Below, in pieces: positions 38,106 through 47,652 of a stretch of DNA of 64,000 bases (position 1 is the stretch's first letter; each line of letters begins with the position of its first letter). Position numbers and translations under genes: made by a program. The notes under the pieces are model-generated. The model had not been told where the DNA came from, did not search any database, and was given only the letters and a program-made list of their open reading frames with translations. The DNA is from JANMJD01 sp963828405 (GTDB lineage: Bacteria > Actinomycetota > Acidimicrobiia > Acidimicrobiales > Ilumatobacteraceae): assembly GCA_963828405.1 (NCBI GenBank), contig CAWHEG010000031.1:248001-312000 (forward strand), in the 5' to 3' direction.

Positions 38106-39401
38106 TCACCCCCGGCGGGTCCGGCGTTCGCTCGTCAGCGCTCGGAGGAGGTCGTCGCGTCCGTCGCGTCGGGCCGCCTCGATGATCGTCAGGTCGACCA
38201 CGTCGCGCTGGGCGTGGGAGCCGCCGAACCGGTGGAGCACGGGGCGGACCTCGAGCAGGTCACGCCACGCCACTGCATAACGCTCCTCGCCGAACTCGAC
38301 GAGCGCCCGGCACACCGGCAGCCCGACGTGTTCGGTCATCGCCGTGTTCGTGGCGGCTGGATCGGGCGTCCCCCACCGCCCGGCCAACCACTGCTCACGG
38401 CTGCGGACGAACGCCTGCGCCGCGGCGAGGCGACCGGCGCCGATCTCGGCGATCACCGCGTGCATGTCGTTGAAGGCGTAGAACGGCACGTCGGCTGTGG
38501 CGGCCCAGGCCGCCACGAGCGGCTGCCAACGCACGCCGACATCGACGCCGGCCAGGTGCAGCCGCCAGAGCAGCGCCGTGGCGTCGAGCAGTTCGATCGG
38601 CACACCGCCGGAGTCGCCGTTGTGCAGTTCGGCGTCGTAGCGGGCCAGCACGGCGTCGGTGCGACCGAGCTGCAGGTCGAACAGCGCCCGGTGCCAGTGG
38701 TTGTGGACGGTGAAGCCGTTGTCCACCGCCCAGTCGGTCCTGATGCCGTCGAGGAACGCTGCGCCACCGAGGGCGTCGCCCTGCATCTCGTGGCAGTGCA
38801 CGACGGCGTGGATCGCCCACACGTCGGCCGGGTGCCGCTCGATGGCCTCCAGGCCGACGGCCTCGGCCCTGCGGTAGTCGCCACACTCCTCGAGCCCGAA
38901 GGCCAGCATGCCGAGCAGGAACCCGAGGGCATCGTCGGCCGCCGAGAAGGCCTCGACGGAACGCCCGACGCGGTCGCGCAGATGACGGGCGTTGCCCGTG
39001 AAGAAGTCGATCTGGTGGCCGACATAGAGGGCGAGCACGTCACGGGGAGATGCGAGGAGGAGTTCGTCGAGGATCCGCCCGGCCTCGGCCATCCGCCCGT
39101 CGACCCACGCCTGCGCCGCGCGGAGGTGGAGCTGCTCGCGTTCGGTGGCGTCGTGGGCGCCCCCCGACCAGGAGTCGAGCGCCGCGACCGCCGAAGCCCG
39201 GTCGCGCGGATCGGTCGACAGGAGGGGGAGATAGGCCGCCAGCACATGGGCGAGCGGCGCCTCGGGATGGCTCGCCAACAGGTCGGCCACGGTCTCGCCG
39301 ATGGCGACGTCGAAGCGAAGCAGTTGGTCGATCGCTGCGTCGTAGTGGCCGGCGAATCCCGGATCGCCGCTCACCGGGAGTCCAAGACGATCGTCGTGCA
39401 T
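38106..39401 (-). CDS. Tetratricopeptide-repeat protein (TTC38-like)
   Basis: A 431-residue cytosolic helical-repeat protein. Helix pairs include LLASHPEAPLAHVLAAY, LALYVGHQIDFFTGN, AIERHPADVWAIHAVVHCHE and HNHWHRALFDLQLGR. The AVVHCHEMQG and NHWHRALF motifs are those of the TTC38 family (single-domain TPR proteins of unknown role). The ATG at 39401 is chosen; the open frame extends 16 codons further without clear signal. Divergent from the beta-propeller lipoprotein. Confidence 0.82.
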   Translation of the reverse strand: MHDDRLGLPVSGDPGFAGHYDAAIDQLLRFDVAIGETVADLLASHPEAPLAHVLAAYLPLLSTDPRDRASAVAALDSWSGGAHDATEREQLHLRAAQAWVDGRMAEAGRILDELLLASPRDVLALYVGHQIDFFTGNARHLRDRVGRSVEAFSAADDALGFLLGMLAFGLEECGDYRRAEAVGLEAIERHPADVWAIHAVVHCHEMQGDALGGAAFLDGIRTDWAVDNGFTVHNHWHRALFDLQLGRTDAVLARYDAELHNGDSGGVPIELLDATALLWRLHLAGVDVGVRWQPLVAAWAATADVPFYAFNDMHAVIAEIGAGRLAAAQAFVRSREQWLAGRWGTPDPAATNTAMTEHVGLPVCRALVEFGEERYAVAWRDLLEVRPVLHRFGGSHAQRDVVDLTIIEAARRDGRDDLLRALTSERRTRRG

Positions 39402-39457
39402 CGCACAGCATGGCAGATTCGCGGGAACCCGGTCGGCCGCCGGCGGCATCGAACAGT

Positions 39458-41454
39458 ATGACCCGCCCCCGCCCGCTCCGCCATCGCCATCGCCGTGCTG
39501 GTGGTCACGGCCTGCACCGCGATCGAACGTGGCGCCACCCCGGCCGTCGACGAACCACGTTCCACGACCAGCCCGTACGAGGACGCCCTCGCCCCGTCTC
39601 AGGGCGGCGTCGGACCGGGTGGGCCGGGCGCGTCGATCCGCTCCTACGCACCGTTCGCCGATTGCACCGAGTTGACCGAGTGGACCAGGGAACGTCTACT
39701 GGAGCGGGTGACACCGTACGGGATCGACCCGATCGGGTGGATGCCCGGGGAGTTCGATGCCACCCCCACGGCGACGGACGCCGCCGCGGGCGCTCGAGGC
39801 TCCTGCGCCGGCCTCGGCGGCGACCGACATCGGCGGCACATCGTCGACGAACACCCAGGAACCCGGCGTCGACGAGGGTGACATCGCCGAGACCGACGGA
39901 CGATTCGTCTATTCGATCCTCGACGGCACACTGCGCAGCGTCGACCTCGCCGCGTCGACGCTCGTCGCCGAGCAGGCCCTTCCTCCCCAGGCCGCGAGGT
40001 ACGAGATGGTCCTCGACGGCGCCGCGCTGCTCGTGGTCACCACCGCCTCCACCGCCATCGGGCAGCCCGACACCATCGCCGATCGCTACTCCGTCACCGA
40101 CGGTGTCCCGTCGCTGATCTCCCGGACGCACCTCGAGGGCGTGCCGCTGGCCACGCGCTCGATCGACGGCATGGTCCGGATCGTGCTGATGCAGCAGATG
40201 ACGAACCGACTGCCCTTCGTCCGGCCGCGCTACGGCGATCAGGCCAACCTCGACACGGCGCTCGAGGCGAACCGCAGGGTGATCAAGGGGCTGACGATCG
40301 ACGACCTGCTCCCCCGGGCCTACGACGAGCATGCCAACGGCACGGGCGGACCCATGCGCCAGTCGCTCGACTGCGCCAGCGTCGGGCACCCGGGCGAGTT
40401 CTCCGGCTTCGGGCTCACCTGGGTTGCCGAGGTCGATCTGCGCAACGGCACCAGGCCACCGCACGGGTCGGCAGGCATCGTCGCCGACGGAGCCGTCGTC
40501 TATGCCTCGGCCCGCAACCTCTACGTGGCCACCACCCGCTGGCCCGACCTGTTCGGAGATGTCGTGCCCGTGCGACCCGAACCCGTCCACACGAGCATCC
40601 ACACTTTCGACCTGTCGGGATCGTCGGGGGCGGCGTACGTGGCTTCCGGCGACGTGGGCGGCACGCTGCTCAACCAGTACTCGATGAGCGAGCACGGCGG
40701 CTTCCTGCGGGTCGCCACCACGTCGGACGGCAACGGGTTCGGCGCACAGCGGGACTCGGGCGTCCATGTGCTCGAACGGAGCGGTGACGTGCTCACCGAG
40801 ATCGGCTGGGTCGACGGTCTCGGCCGCGACGAGGAGATCCAGGCGGTCCGCTTCCAGGGTGACCTCGGCTTCGTGGTGACGTTCCGCCAGACCGATCCGC
40901 TCTACGTCCTCGATCTGTCCGAACCGCGATCGCCACGCCTGTCGGGCGAACTGAAGATCCCCGGCTTCTCGAGTTATCTGCACCCCCTCGGCGACGGACT
41001 GCTCCTCGGCGTCGGCTTCGCCGGTACCGAGAGCGGGCTGAGCGGCGGCACGCAGCTCAGCCTGTTCGACGTGAGCGATCCGGCCGCACCGACGTTGTTG
41101 AGCACGTTGGCGATCGGCCAGTCCACCGAGGCGGCCTTCGACCCGCATGCCTTCCTCTACTGGCCGGCCACGGGCGACATCGTCGTCCCCAAGGAGCTGG
41201 TCTGCCAGCCCGGCGACATCGCCGACTGCACGTCGGCCGTGATCGCCCGGGTGGACACCGCCGACCGGACGATCACCGAGACCGGACGGCTCTTCCAGTG
41301 GTTCCCGATCCGGCGCTCGATGGTTGCCGACGGCGCCCTGGTCACGCTCTCGGCCGGCGGGCTGAAGCGCTGGGACCTCGTCGACGGCTACACCGAACTG
41401 GCCGACATCCGCTTCGACATCCCCGGCACCGACGCCGAGTCGACCCTACCCTGA
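39458..41454 (+). CDS. Beta-propeller domain lipoprotein, frameshifted near 39790 (and possibly near 39470)
   Basis: A secreted, lipid-anchored propeller protein of about 660 residues if joined. A lipoprotein signal SAIAIAVLVVTAC is readable in one frame; an ATG in the right place (39458) is in a different frame, so the first 12 codons may hold one indel. The signal-peptide frame runs to about 39790 (DATPTATDAAAGA). The rest, starting APAPASAATDIGG and including the diagnostic SSTNTQEPGVDEGDIAETDG of the PF09826-type propeller, is one frame over and runs to 41454. The downstream domain is intact and well conserved. Function unknown. Confidence 0.75.
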
Positions 41455-41467
41455 GCGGGTTCGGCCA

Positions 41468-44137
41468 CTACTTCAGCTGGTCGCCTCGGGCGTGGTCCTC
41501 AGGGTTCTCGCCGCGGGCCTTGGCATCGAGGAAGGCCTGGGCCTGACCGATCCAGTTCTCCTTGATCACCCGGGCATCCTGGAAGTCGGGAAGGATCTCC
41601 TGCACGCCGTCCACGCCGAGTTCGACGATCCGGGCGAACGTGGTGACCCCGGCGTCGCGCAGGGCCTTTTCGAGGGCCGGGCCGACACCGACGATCAGCT
41701 GCAGGTTGTCGGGGGTGTCGACCAGCGCTGTCGAGAGGCCGACGAGCGACGAGCTGTCGATGTGCACAGCGGTTTCCCCGACGTCGGCGAGGGCGGTGGC
41801 CGCCGCTCCGCCACCGGTCATCGGCAGCGCACGGCCGGGGGCGGGGGCCAGCTGCATGAAGCCCTGGGCCCCGAGTGCGGCGAGCTCGGTCAGCGGCGCG
41901 GCCGGCACGGCAGCGGCCCGCTCGCCCGCCTCGATGGCGTCGAGCACGTGAATGGCGATGTCGGCGACCTTGACCCGGTCCTCGTCGGCACCGTTCGCCT
42001 TCACGCCGTCGTCGAGCATGATGTAGCAGAAGGGGCAAGCCGTGGCCACCCGCGACGCCCCGGTCGACAGCGCCTCGGCGGCACGCTCGTCGTTGACCTT
42101 GGTGCCGATCGACTCCTCCATCCACATCCGGGCGCCACCGGCGCCGCAGCACATGCCCTTGGTCCCGTTGCGCGGCATCTCGACGATCTGCACGCCCTTG
42201 AGCGAACCGATCACCTTGCGCGGGGCGAGGTAGACATCGTTGTGGCGGCCGAGGTAGCAGGAGTCGTGATAGGTCACCCGCTCCTCGAGGGTCGCGCCCG
42301 ACACGTCGAGGCGGCCCGACGAGATCAGCCGGTCGAGCAGCTCGGAGTGGTGAATGACCTCGTAGTTGCCCCCGAGCTGGGGATACTCGTTCTTCAGCGT
42401 GTTGAAGCAGTGCGGGCATTGGGTGATGATCTTGCGCACGCCCATGCCGTTGAGCATCTCGACGTTGGGCATGGCCAGCATCTGGAACAGGTACTCGTTG
42501 CCCGAGCGCCGCGCCGAGTCGCCCGTGCACATCTCCGACGGCCCGAGGATGGCGACGTCGATGCCCGAGCGCTTGAGCAGCTTGGCCATCGCCTGGGTGA
42601 CCTTCTTGTTCTTGTCGTCGAACGACCCGGCGCAACCGACCCAGTAGAGGTACTCGTGGTCGAATGCGTCACCCGGATCGACGACGTCGACCTCGAGTCC
42701 CTTGGCCCAGTCGCCGCGCTCGCCCTGGTTCATCCCCCACGGGTTGCCCTGGTTCTCCATCGAGCGGTAGGCGTTGCCGAGCTCGGTCGGGAAGTTCGAC
42801 TCCATCAGCGACAGGTAGCGGCGCATGTCGAGGATCTTGTCGAGGATCTCGATGTTCACCGGGCAGATCTCGTCGCACGCCCGGCAGCTCGTGCAACTCC
42901 AGATCTCCTCGGCCGTGATCCGCTCGAACAGCGAGTTTGCCGAGATCTTGATCTCGGCGTCGACACCGATCGGGGGTGACACGTGGCCGTGGGGCGCCGA
43001 CGCGGCCATCACCTCGCCGGTCTTGAGCACGATCTCGCGGGGGTCGAGCGGCTTGCCCGTGGCATGCGCCGGGCACACCGAGGTGCAGCGCCCGCACATC
43101 GTGCAGGCGTCGGTGTCGAGCAACTGCTTCCAGGTGAAGTCCTCGACGACCGAGGCGCCGAACGACTCGAGCGAGGTTTCGGTGAGATTGGGCATCGCCT
43201 TCATCGCGCCCTTCGGACGCTCGCGGTCCTTCAGGTACATGTTGAGCGGCGAGGTGAAGATGTGGCGCAGCATCGTGATCGGCAGGATCACGAGGAACAC
43301 GATGAAACCGCCGACATGGGACAGCCAGAAGACCATGTGCCAGGTGTCGAGCGTGCGTGAGCCAGCCCCGTCGAAGATCTGCGACAGGGGGTAGCCGATG
43401 AAGCTGTACTTCTCGAACGCCATGTCCGCGCCCCGGGCCGACTGCTCGGCGATCCGGAAGGCCTCGGCGAGGAAGCCCGACACGCCGATGAGCAGGAACG
43501 TGCCGAGGATCAGAGCGTGCTCGGGCTTGGTCTTGATCCGGATCCGGTACGGCCGCTGCACGTAGCGGCGCAGGATCGCCCAGACGATGCCCCCGAGGAA
43601 GACCAGCCCACCGACATCACCGACCAGCGCATACGCCTGATAGGTACGACCGTGGAGGAACTTGAGATCCTCGGGCATCTGGTGATCGACCTCGGAGACC
43701 GTGGTCACGCCGAGCAGCACGAGGAACCCGAAGTAGATCATCGAGTGCATCAGGCCGGCGGCCGAGTCGCGCAGCAGGGTGCGCATGTACACCCCGGCGC
43801 GGAAGTCGGCGAGGCGGCGCTTGACGTTCTTCGGCGTCGTCGACCGCCGATCGGGACCGCCCCGTTCCCAGTTGCGCATGCGCTGGGCAAACGCCCACGC
43901 GCCCCAGATGATGGCGATCGGCACGACCGTGTAGAACGCCGCCTGGATCGGCCCCGGCACGCTGGTGAACACCTCGCGGGTCACCGACGATTCGTCGTGC
44001 CAGTCGGTGATCAGCGGGATGATCCCCGAGACCACGGTGAACAGGCCCATGAAGATTCCGAAGCCGATGGCCAGCTGATGAGGCTTGAGGCGCTTCGGGC
44101 CGGCCGGGGCCGGGATGGGGTCGGCGTGCGTGCTCAT
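41468..44137 (-). CDS. EtfD-like membrane iron-sulfur reductase
   Basis: An 889-residue membrane oxidoreductase. Residues 20-300 carry several helices of a NarI-like cytochrome b-type module. Two 4Fe-4S motifs follow (CTMCGRCTSVCP at 345-356, CTSCRACDEICP at 415-426), then two CCG domains (CAGSFDD...CPHCF; CYLGRH...CCGAGG...CPFC) as in HdrB/GlpC. The size and order match mycobacterial Rv0338c (EtfD), which passes electrons from acyl-CoA dehydrogenase/EtfBA to quinone in fatty-acid oxidation. An extra helix-hairpin-helix-like C-terminus (VGVGPALEKALRDAGVTT, about 815-835) is added. No EtfBA genes are adjacent. Confidence 0.85.
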   Translation of the reverse strand: MSTHADPIPAPAGPKRLKPHQLAIGFGIFMGLFTVVSGIIPLITDWHDESSVTREVFTSVPGPIQAAFYTVVPIAIIWGAWAFAQRMRNWERGGPDRRSTTPKNVKRRLADFRAGVYMRTLLRDSAAGLMHSMIYFGFLVLLGVTTVSEVDHQMPEDLKFLHGRTYQAYALVGDVGGLVFLGGIVWAILRRYVQRPYRIRIKTKPEHALILGTFLLIGVSGFLAEAFRIAEQSARGADMAFEKYSFIGYPLSQIFDGAGSRTLDTWHMVFWLSHVGGFIVFLVILPITMLRHIFTSPLNMYLKDRERPKGAMKAMPNLTETSLESFGASVVEDFTWKQLLDTDACTMCGRCTSVCPAHATGKPLDPREIVLKTGEVMAASAPHGHVSPPIGVDAEIKISANSLFERITAEEIWSCTSCRACDEICPVNIEILDKILDMRRYLSLMESNFPTELGNAYRSMENQGNPWGMNQGERGDWAKGLEVDVVDPGDAFDHEYLYWVGCAGSFDDKNKKVTQAMAKLLKRSGIDVAILGPSEMCTGDSARRSGNEYLFQMLAMPNVEMLNGMGVRKIITQCPHCFNTLKNEYPQLGGNYEVIHHSELLDRLISSGRLDVSGATLEERVTYHDSCYLGRHNDVYLAPRKVIGSLKGVQIVEMPRNGTKGMCCGAGGARMWMEESIGTKVNDERAAEALSTGASRVATACPFCYIMLDDGVKANGADEDRVKVADIAIHVLDAIEAGERAAAVPAAPLTELAALGAQGFMQLAPAPGRALPMTGGGAAATALADVGETAVHIDSSSLVGLSTALVDTPDNLQLIVGVGPALEKALRDAGVTTFARIVELGVDGVQEILPDFQDARVIKENWIGQAQAFLDAKARGENPEDHARGDQLK

Positions 44138-44236
44138 GACACCGCAGAAGCTACCGCGGGCGGACCCGGCGAACCGAAGAGGACATCGTGGCTCGACGTG
44201 TCCTGCGCCGAGCGACGTCGGTGGTGTTGCGGCGAC

Positions 44237-44659
44237 TCAGCCGTAGTACTTGCGATCGAAGTCGCGGATGCGGGCGGCCAGGCTGGCGAGCAGCTTGTGG
44301 GCCAGCGCCGGCACCTCGTCGAGCACGGCGATGAAGTTGCGTTGACTGATGACGAGCACGGCGCATTCGTCGTCGCACACGACTGTCGCCGTGCGCGGGC
44401 CGTGGTCGAGCAACGACAACTCGCCCACGACGGAGCCTGCTCCGAGGGTGGCCACCTTCTTGCCGTTGCGGCGCACCGTCGCCGAACCCGACATCAGCAC
44501 GAAGGCCTCGCGCCCTGTCTGGCCCTGATCGACGAGCACCGTGCCCGCCGGCAGGTTCACCTCGTCACTGGCCCTGGCGATCTTCTCCAGATCCTTGGTG
44601 GAGCAGGTGGAGAACAACGACACGTTCCGCAGGTGCTCGAGCATCACTTTCTTTGACAT
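44237..44659 (-). CDS. Cyclic nucleotide-binding-domain protein
   Basis: A 140-residue stand-alone cNMP-binding domain: LRNVSLFSTCSTKDLEKIA, then PAGTVLVDQG, the phosphate-binding cassette GSVVGELSLLDHGPRTATV and a C-terminal helix LLASLAARIRDFDRKYYG. The GELSLLDxxxRTATV segment keeps the Glu and Arg that contact cAMP/cGMP. No helix-turn-helix follows, so it is not a CRP-type regulator by itself; it probably acts as a ligand-binding partner. Single gene between the EtfD-like and sugar transferase genes. Confidence 0.88.
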   Translation of the reverse strand: MSKKVMLEHLRNVSLFSTCSTKDLEKIARASDEVNLPAGTVLVDQGQTGREAFVLMSGSATVRRNGKKVATLGAGSVVGELSLLDHGPRTATVVCDDECAVLVISQRNFIAVLDEVPALAHKLLASLAARIRDFDRKYYG

Positions 44660-44713
44660 CGCCGGAGTGTAGGTCGCTCGCCGGGACCCGATGAACCATC
44701 CTCGACAACGGGC

Positions 44714-46243
44714 TCAGGCGGCCCGGGGACGGGCGATCTCGTTCGGTGTGGGATCGGCCACTCGAACCCTCCCGGGCAGCAACATCCGTACCATCTTGGC
44801 GATCAGCTGCTCCGCCGTGCCGAGGAGGATGATCAGGTCGAGATGGATCGACCAGTTGTCGACGTAGTACAGGTCGAGCCGCCGGTACGCGGAGAACGAC
44901 GGGTTGTCGCGGGCCTCGACCTGCCACAACCCGGTGATCCCGGGGAGCACCTTGGTGCGATCGAGCAGGCGCTGGTCGAAGTGCTCGGCCTCGGCGGGAA
45001 GGGCGGGGCGCGGCCCGACCAGGCTCATGTCCCCCTTGAGCACGTTGAACAGCTGGGGGAGCTCGTCGAGGCTGGTCTCGCGCAGGAAATGACCGAACCT
45101 GGTCACCCGCGGATCGCGGTCCATCTTGAACAGCGGACCGCGGCGTTCGTTCATCTGCTCGATGTCCTTGAGCCGGGCCTCGGCATCGACGACCATCGAT
45201 CGGAACTTGAGCACCTTGAACAACCGGCCGTCCTGACCGACACGCTTCTGGCTGAAGAAGACCGGGCCACGATCGCTGAGCTTGATGATCAGGGAGATGA
45301 GCAGGATCAGGGGGCTGAGCACCAGGCAGGCGGCGCCGGCGACCACCAGGTCGAGGGCGCGCTTGGCGAGCATCTGGCTCCGACGCATCTCGGACTGCTC
45401 GACGTAGAACAGCGGCTCGTGCACGATCGGGGCGGCACGCAACCGGCGGAAGTTGATCCCGCGCAGGCCGTTCGACAGATGGATGTGCACGTCCCTCGCC
45501 TGCAGATCGCGGACGAGCTCGTTGACGTCGTGCGAGCTCAGCGCCCCGATGACCATCACCACACCGTTGACGTTGCTGCCGCGCATCACGGCGAGTGCGT
45601 CTTCGGCCTCGCCCTTCCACAGGTGGTTGAGATGGTGTTCGACGGCGTCGATCCGGCGGCCCACGACGCCGACGACCCGATACCCGGCCTCGGGGTGGTC
45701 GGCGATCAGGTCGATCAGCTCGGCCGCCTCTTCGTTGGCCCCGATGACCAGGATCTCGCGCACCAGCTCACCGGCGCGCCGCTTGTTGGCCAGCCAGAGG
45801 CGAAAGGCGCTGCGGGTGATCAGGAGCAGCACGAAACTCGAGACCGTGCCGATGATCAGCTCGTAGACCCGGAGGTCGGTGCCGTACTTGAGGCTGCGGA
45901 TGATCAACATGCCGCCGAAGGTCATCACCATCGCGCGGAACAACCGGGACATCTCGATCGTGCGGACCATGGCCACCCGGGCGAGGTAGAGCTGCTTGGC
46001 GTAGAGCTGCCAGAAGCCGAGCAGCACGGCGCAGGCGACGAGGGCCCAGCTGTTGAGCTGGCTGCGACGGCTGTGGTGGCCGACGGCGAGCGCCGGGATC
46101 CAGCACACCGTGAGACAGACGACATCGTTGATGATCGCCCGGGCCCCGATGCCGAGCGTGCGATCGGTGGACACATCGGCCAACGGCACACGATCGTCAT
46201 GAGGCAGGGCCTTCACGCTCGAAGGGTGTTCGGCGATGGTCAT
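44714..46243 (-). CDS. Polyprenyl-phosphate sugar-1-phosphate transferase (exopolysaccharide priming)
   Basis: A 509-residue membrane enzyme. Several N-terminal helices and a CoA_binding_3-like nucleotide-sugar domain (EILVIGANEEAAELIDLI) precede the catalytic Bac_transf domain (KRALDLVVAGAACLVLSPLI, FFSQKRVGQDGRLFKVLKFR, DELPQLFNVLKGDMSLVGPR, ITGLWQVEARDNPSF). It transfers a sugar phosphate to undecaprenyl phosphate, the first step of surface polysaccharide assembly. The ATG at 46243 has AGAGGA upstream. No other glycan genes flank it here. A 17-bp inverted repeat lies about 100 bp upstream. Confidence 0.92.
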   Translation of the reverse strand: MTIAEHPSSVKALPHDDRVPLADVSTDRTLGIGARAIINDVVCLTVCWIPALAVGHHSRRSQLNSWALVACAVLLGFWQLYAKQLYLARVAMVRTIEMSRLFRAMVMTFGGMLIIRSLKYGTDLRVYELIIGTVSSFVLLLITRSAFRLWLANKRRAGELVREILVIGANEEAAELIDLIADHPEAGYRVVGVVGRRIDAVEHHLNHLWKGEAEDALAVMRGSNVNGVVMVIGALSSHDVNELVRDLQARDVHIHLSNGLRGINFRRLRAAPIVHEPLFYVEQSEMRRSQMLAKRALDLVVAGAACLVLSPLILLISLIIKLSDRGPVFFSQKRVGQDGRLFKVLKFRSMVVDAEARLKDIEQMNERRGPLFKMDRDPRVTRFGHFLRETSLDELPQLFNVLKGDMSLVGPRPALPAEAEHFDQRLLDRTKVLPGITGLWQVEARDNPSFSAYRRLDLYYVDNWSIHLDLIILLGTAEQLIAKMVRMLLPGRVRVADPTPNEIARPRAA

Positions 46244-46343
46244 CTGACGTCCTCTTGTCGGCCCCTGGCCCGTATCCAGCCGCTGCTGCGACAGTACGGA
46301 GCGTGGCGGGTCATCCACCAGAGGCGATCGGCCCATTTGAAAC

Positions 46344-46360
46344 GATGACGAATCGTCATC
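46344..46360. promoter_or_regulatory. 17-bp inverted repeat, putative operator
   Basis: GATGACGA-A-TCGTCATC is a perfect 8-bp inverted repeat around one base, in the 152-bp gap upstream of the sugar-phosphate transferase (start 46243) and downstream of gpmA. The symmetry and size fit a dimeric regulator site; there is no run of T after it. Confidence 0.5.
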
Positions 46361-46395
46361 CCCAGAAGAATACCACCCAACGGGGTGATCGGATC

Positions 46396-47157
46396 TCAGG
46401 TGGCACTCTTCGTGCCGAGAGCTTGACGTGCGACCGCCGCCGCCGCAGCGGCGATAGCCTCCTGGTCGCCCAGATAACCCATTTCCGTGACCGTCAAGCG
46501 CTCAGAGAAGCGATATCGGCGGGGGACGCCCGTCGGGATGTTCAGCTCGGCGATGTCGACGTCGGAAACGCCCTCGAGGTGCTTCACCAGTGCTCGCAGG
46601 GAGTTGCCGTGGGCGACCACGAGGACGTCGAGACCGCCGATCAGCTGGGGGGCGATCACGTCGTGCCAGTACGGCAACACCCTGGCGACGACGTCGCGGA
46701 GGCACTCGCTGGCCGGCAGCACGTCGGGCGGCAGGTGCCGGTAGCGCTCGTCGTTGAGCGGGTGCTCGGCGTCGGCGGCATCGACCGGCGGCGGCGGGAC
46801 GTCGTACGAGCGGCGCCAGAGCATCGTCTGCTCGGCGCCGTGGCGAGCCGTCGTCTCCTTCTTGTCGAGTCCCTGGAGCGCCCCGTAGTGGCGCTCGTTG
46901 AGGCGCCACGACCGTTGCAGCGGCAGCCACACCTGGCCGAGCGTGCTCAGCGCGAGGTGGGCGGTGACGACGGCCCGGGCGAGCAGCGAGGTGTGGCCGA
47001 AGTCGAAGCGCATCCCGGCTTCCCGCAGGGTGTCGCCGGCCGCCCCGGCCTCGGCCACGCCCCGCTCGGACAGCGGTACGTCGTGCCAACCGGTGAACAG
47101 GTTCTGCTGGTTCCACGTGCTCTCGCCATGGCGGAGCAGCACCAGGATGCCGGTCAC
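46396..47157 (-). CDS. gpmA: 2,3-bisphosphoglycerate-dependent phosphoglycerate mutase
   Basis: A 253-residue glycolytic mutase interconverting 3- and 2-phosphoglycerate. The catalytic histidine is in LRHGESTWN, followed by FTGWHDVPLSERG, LNERHYGALQGLDK and the second histidine VVAHGNSLRALVKHL. Length and motifs are canonical for dPGM. Its start overlaps the stop of the flavodoxin gene by 4 nt, so the two form an operon, with the flavodoxin first. Confidence 0.95.
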   Translation of the reverse strand: MTGILVLLRHGESTWNQQNLFTGWHDVPLSERGVAEAGAAGDTLREAGMRFDFGHTSLLARAVVTAHLALSTLGQVWLPLQRSWRLNERHYGALQGLDKKETTARHGAEQTMLWRRSYDVPPPPVDAADAEHPLNDERYRHLPPDVLPASECLRDVVARVLPYWHDVIAPQLIGGLDVLVVAHGNSLRALVKHLEGVSDVDIAELNIPTGVPRRYRFSERLTVTEMGYLGDQEAIAAAAAAVARQALGTKSAT

Positions 47158-47576
47158 GCGCTCGCCTCGAGCAGCCGGCCGACGAACTCATCCGTGTGGG
47201 CGTCGAGCTTCGAGCGGTTCAGGGCGAGGCCGCCGAGCACCGCGGCGCCGCGTGACTCGAGGATGCGGGTCATCGTGTCCAGCGAGCGCCCGGGGTTGAG
47301 CGCGAAGGTGCAGAAGGCGACCGCACGCTTGCCGGTCATCATCGGCAGCTTGGCCAGGGCGCCCGCGCCCCACGGGGCCTGGCCGACGACGAACAGCCCG
47401 TGGACCCAGGTGCCGACGACGACCAGGTCGGCGGCCTGGATCGCCGCGTAGTCGGGCCGGCGGACCGGACAGACGTCGGTGATGCCGACATGTTCGGACT
47501 GCAGCTTGCGGGCGATCATCTCCCCCGCCCTGCGCGTGTTCCCGGTCAGACTCTCCACCAAAACGACGGCCTTCAT
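47154..47576 (-). CDS. Flavodoxin-like protein
   Basis: A 140-residue flavodoxin-fold protein. The N-terminal strand and FMN phosphate loop read VVLVESLTGNTRRAGEMIA, then DLVVVGTWVHGLFV and KRAVAFCTFALNPG. It probably binds FMN and serves as a one-gene electron carrier or quinone reductase-like partner. The ATG follows no strong Shine-Dalgarno. It is translationally coupled to gpmA. Confidence 0.85.
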   Translation of the reverse strand: MKAVVLVESLTGNTRRAGEMIARKLQSEHVGITDVCPVRRPDYAAIQAADLVVVGTWVHGLFVVGQAPWGAGALAKLPMMTGKRAVAFCTFALNPGRSLDTMTRILESRGAAVLGGLALNRSKLDAHTDEFVGRLLEASA

Positions 47577-47652
47577 GGAACAGATTCAACCACGCCGGGC
47601 CGCCCCGGCCGTGGCCCGTCGCGTGGGCCGGCGCCGCGGCGGGTGGCCACGA

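Noticed and set aside
44237..44659. CRP/FNR-type transcription factor.
   Set aside because: Only the cyclic-nucleotide domain is present; no helix-turn-helix follows.
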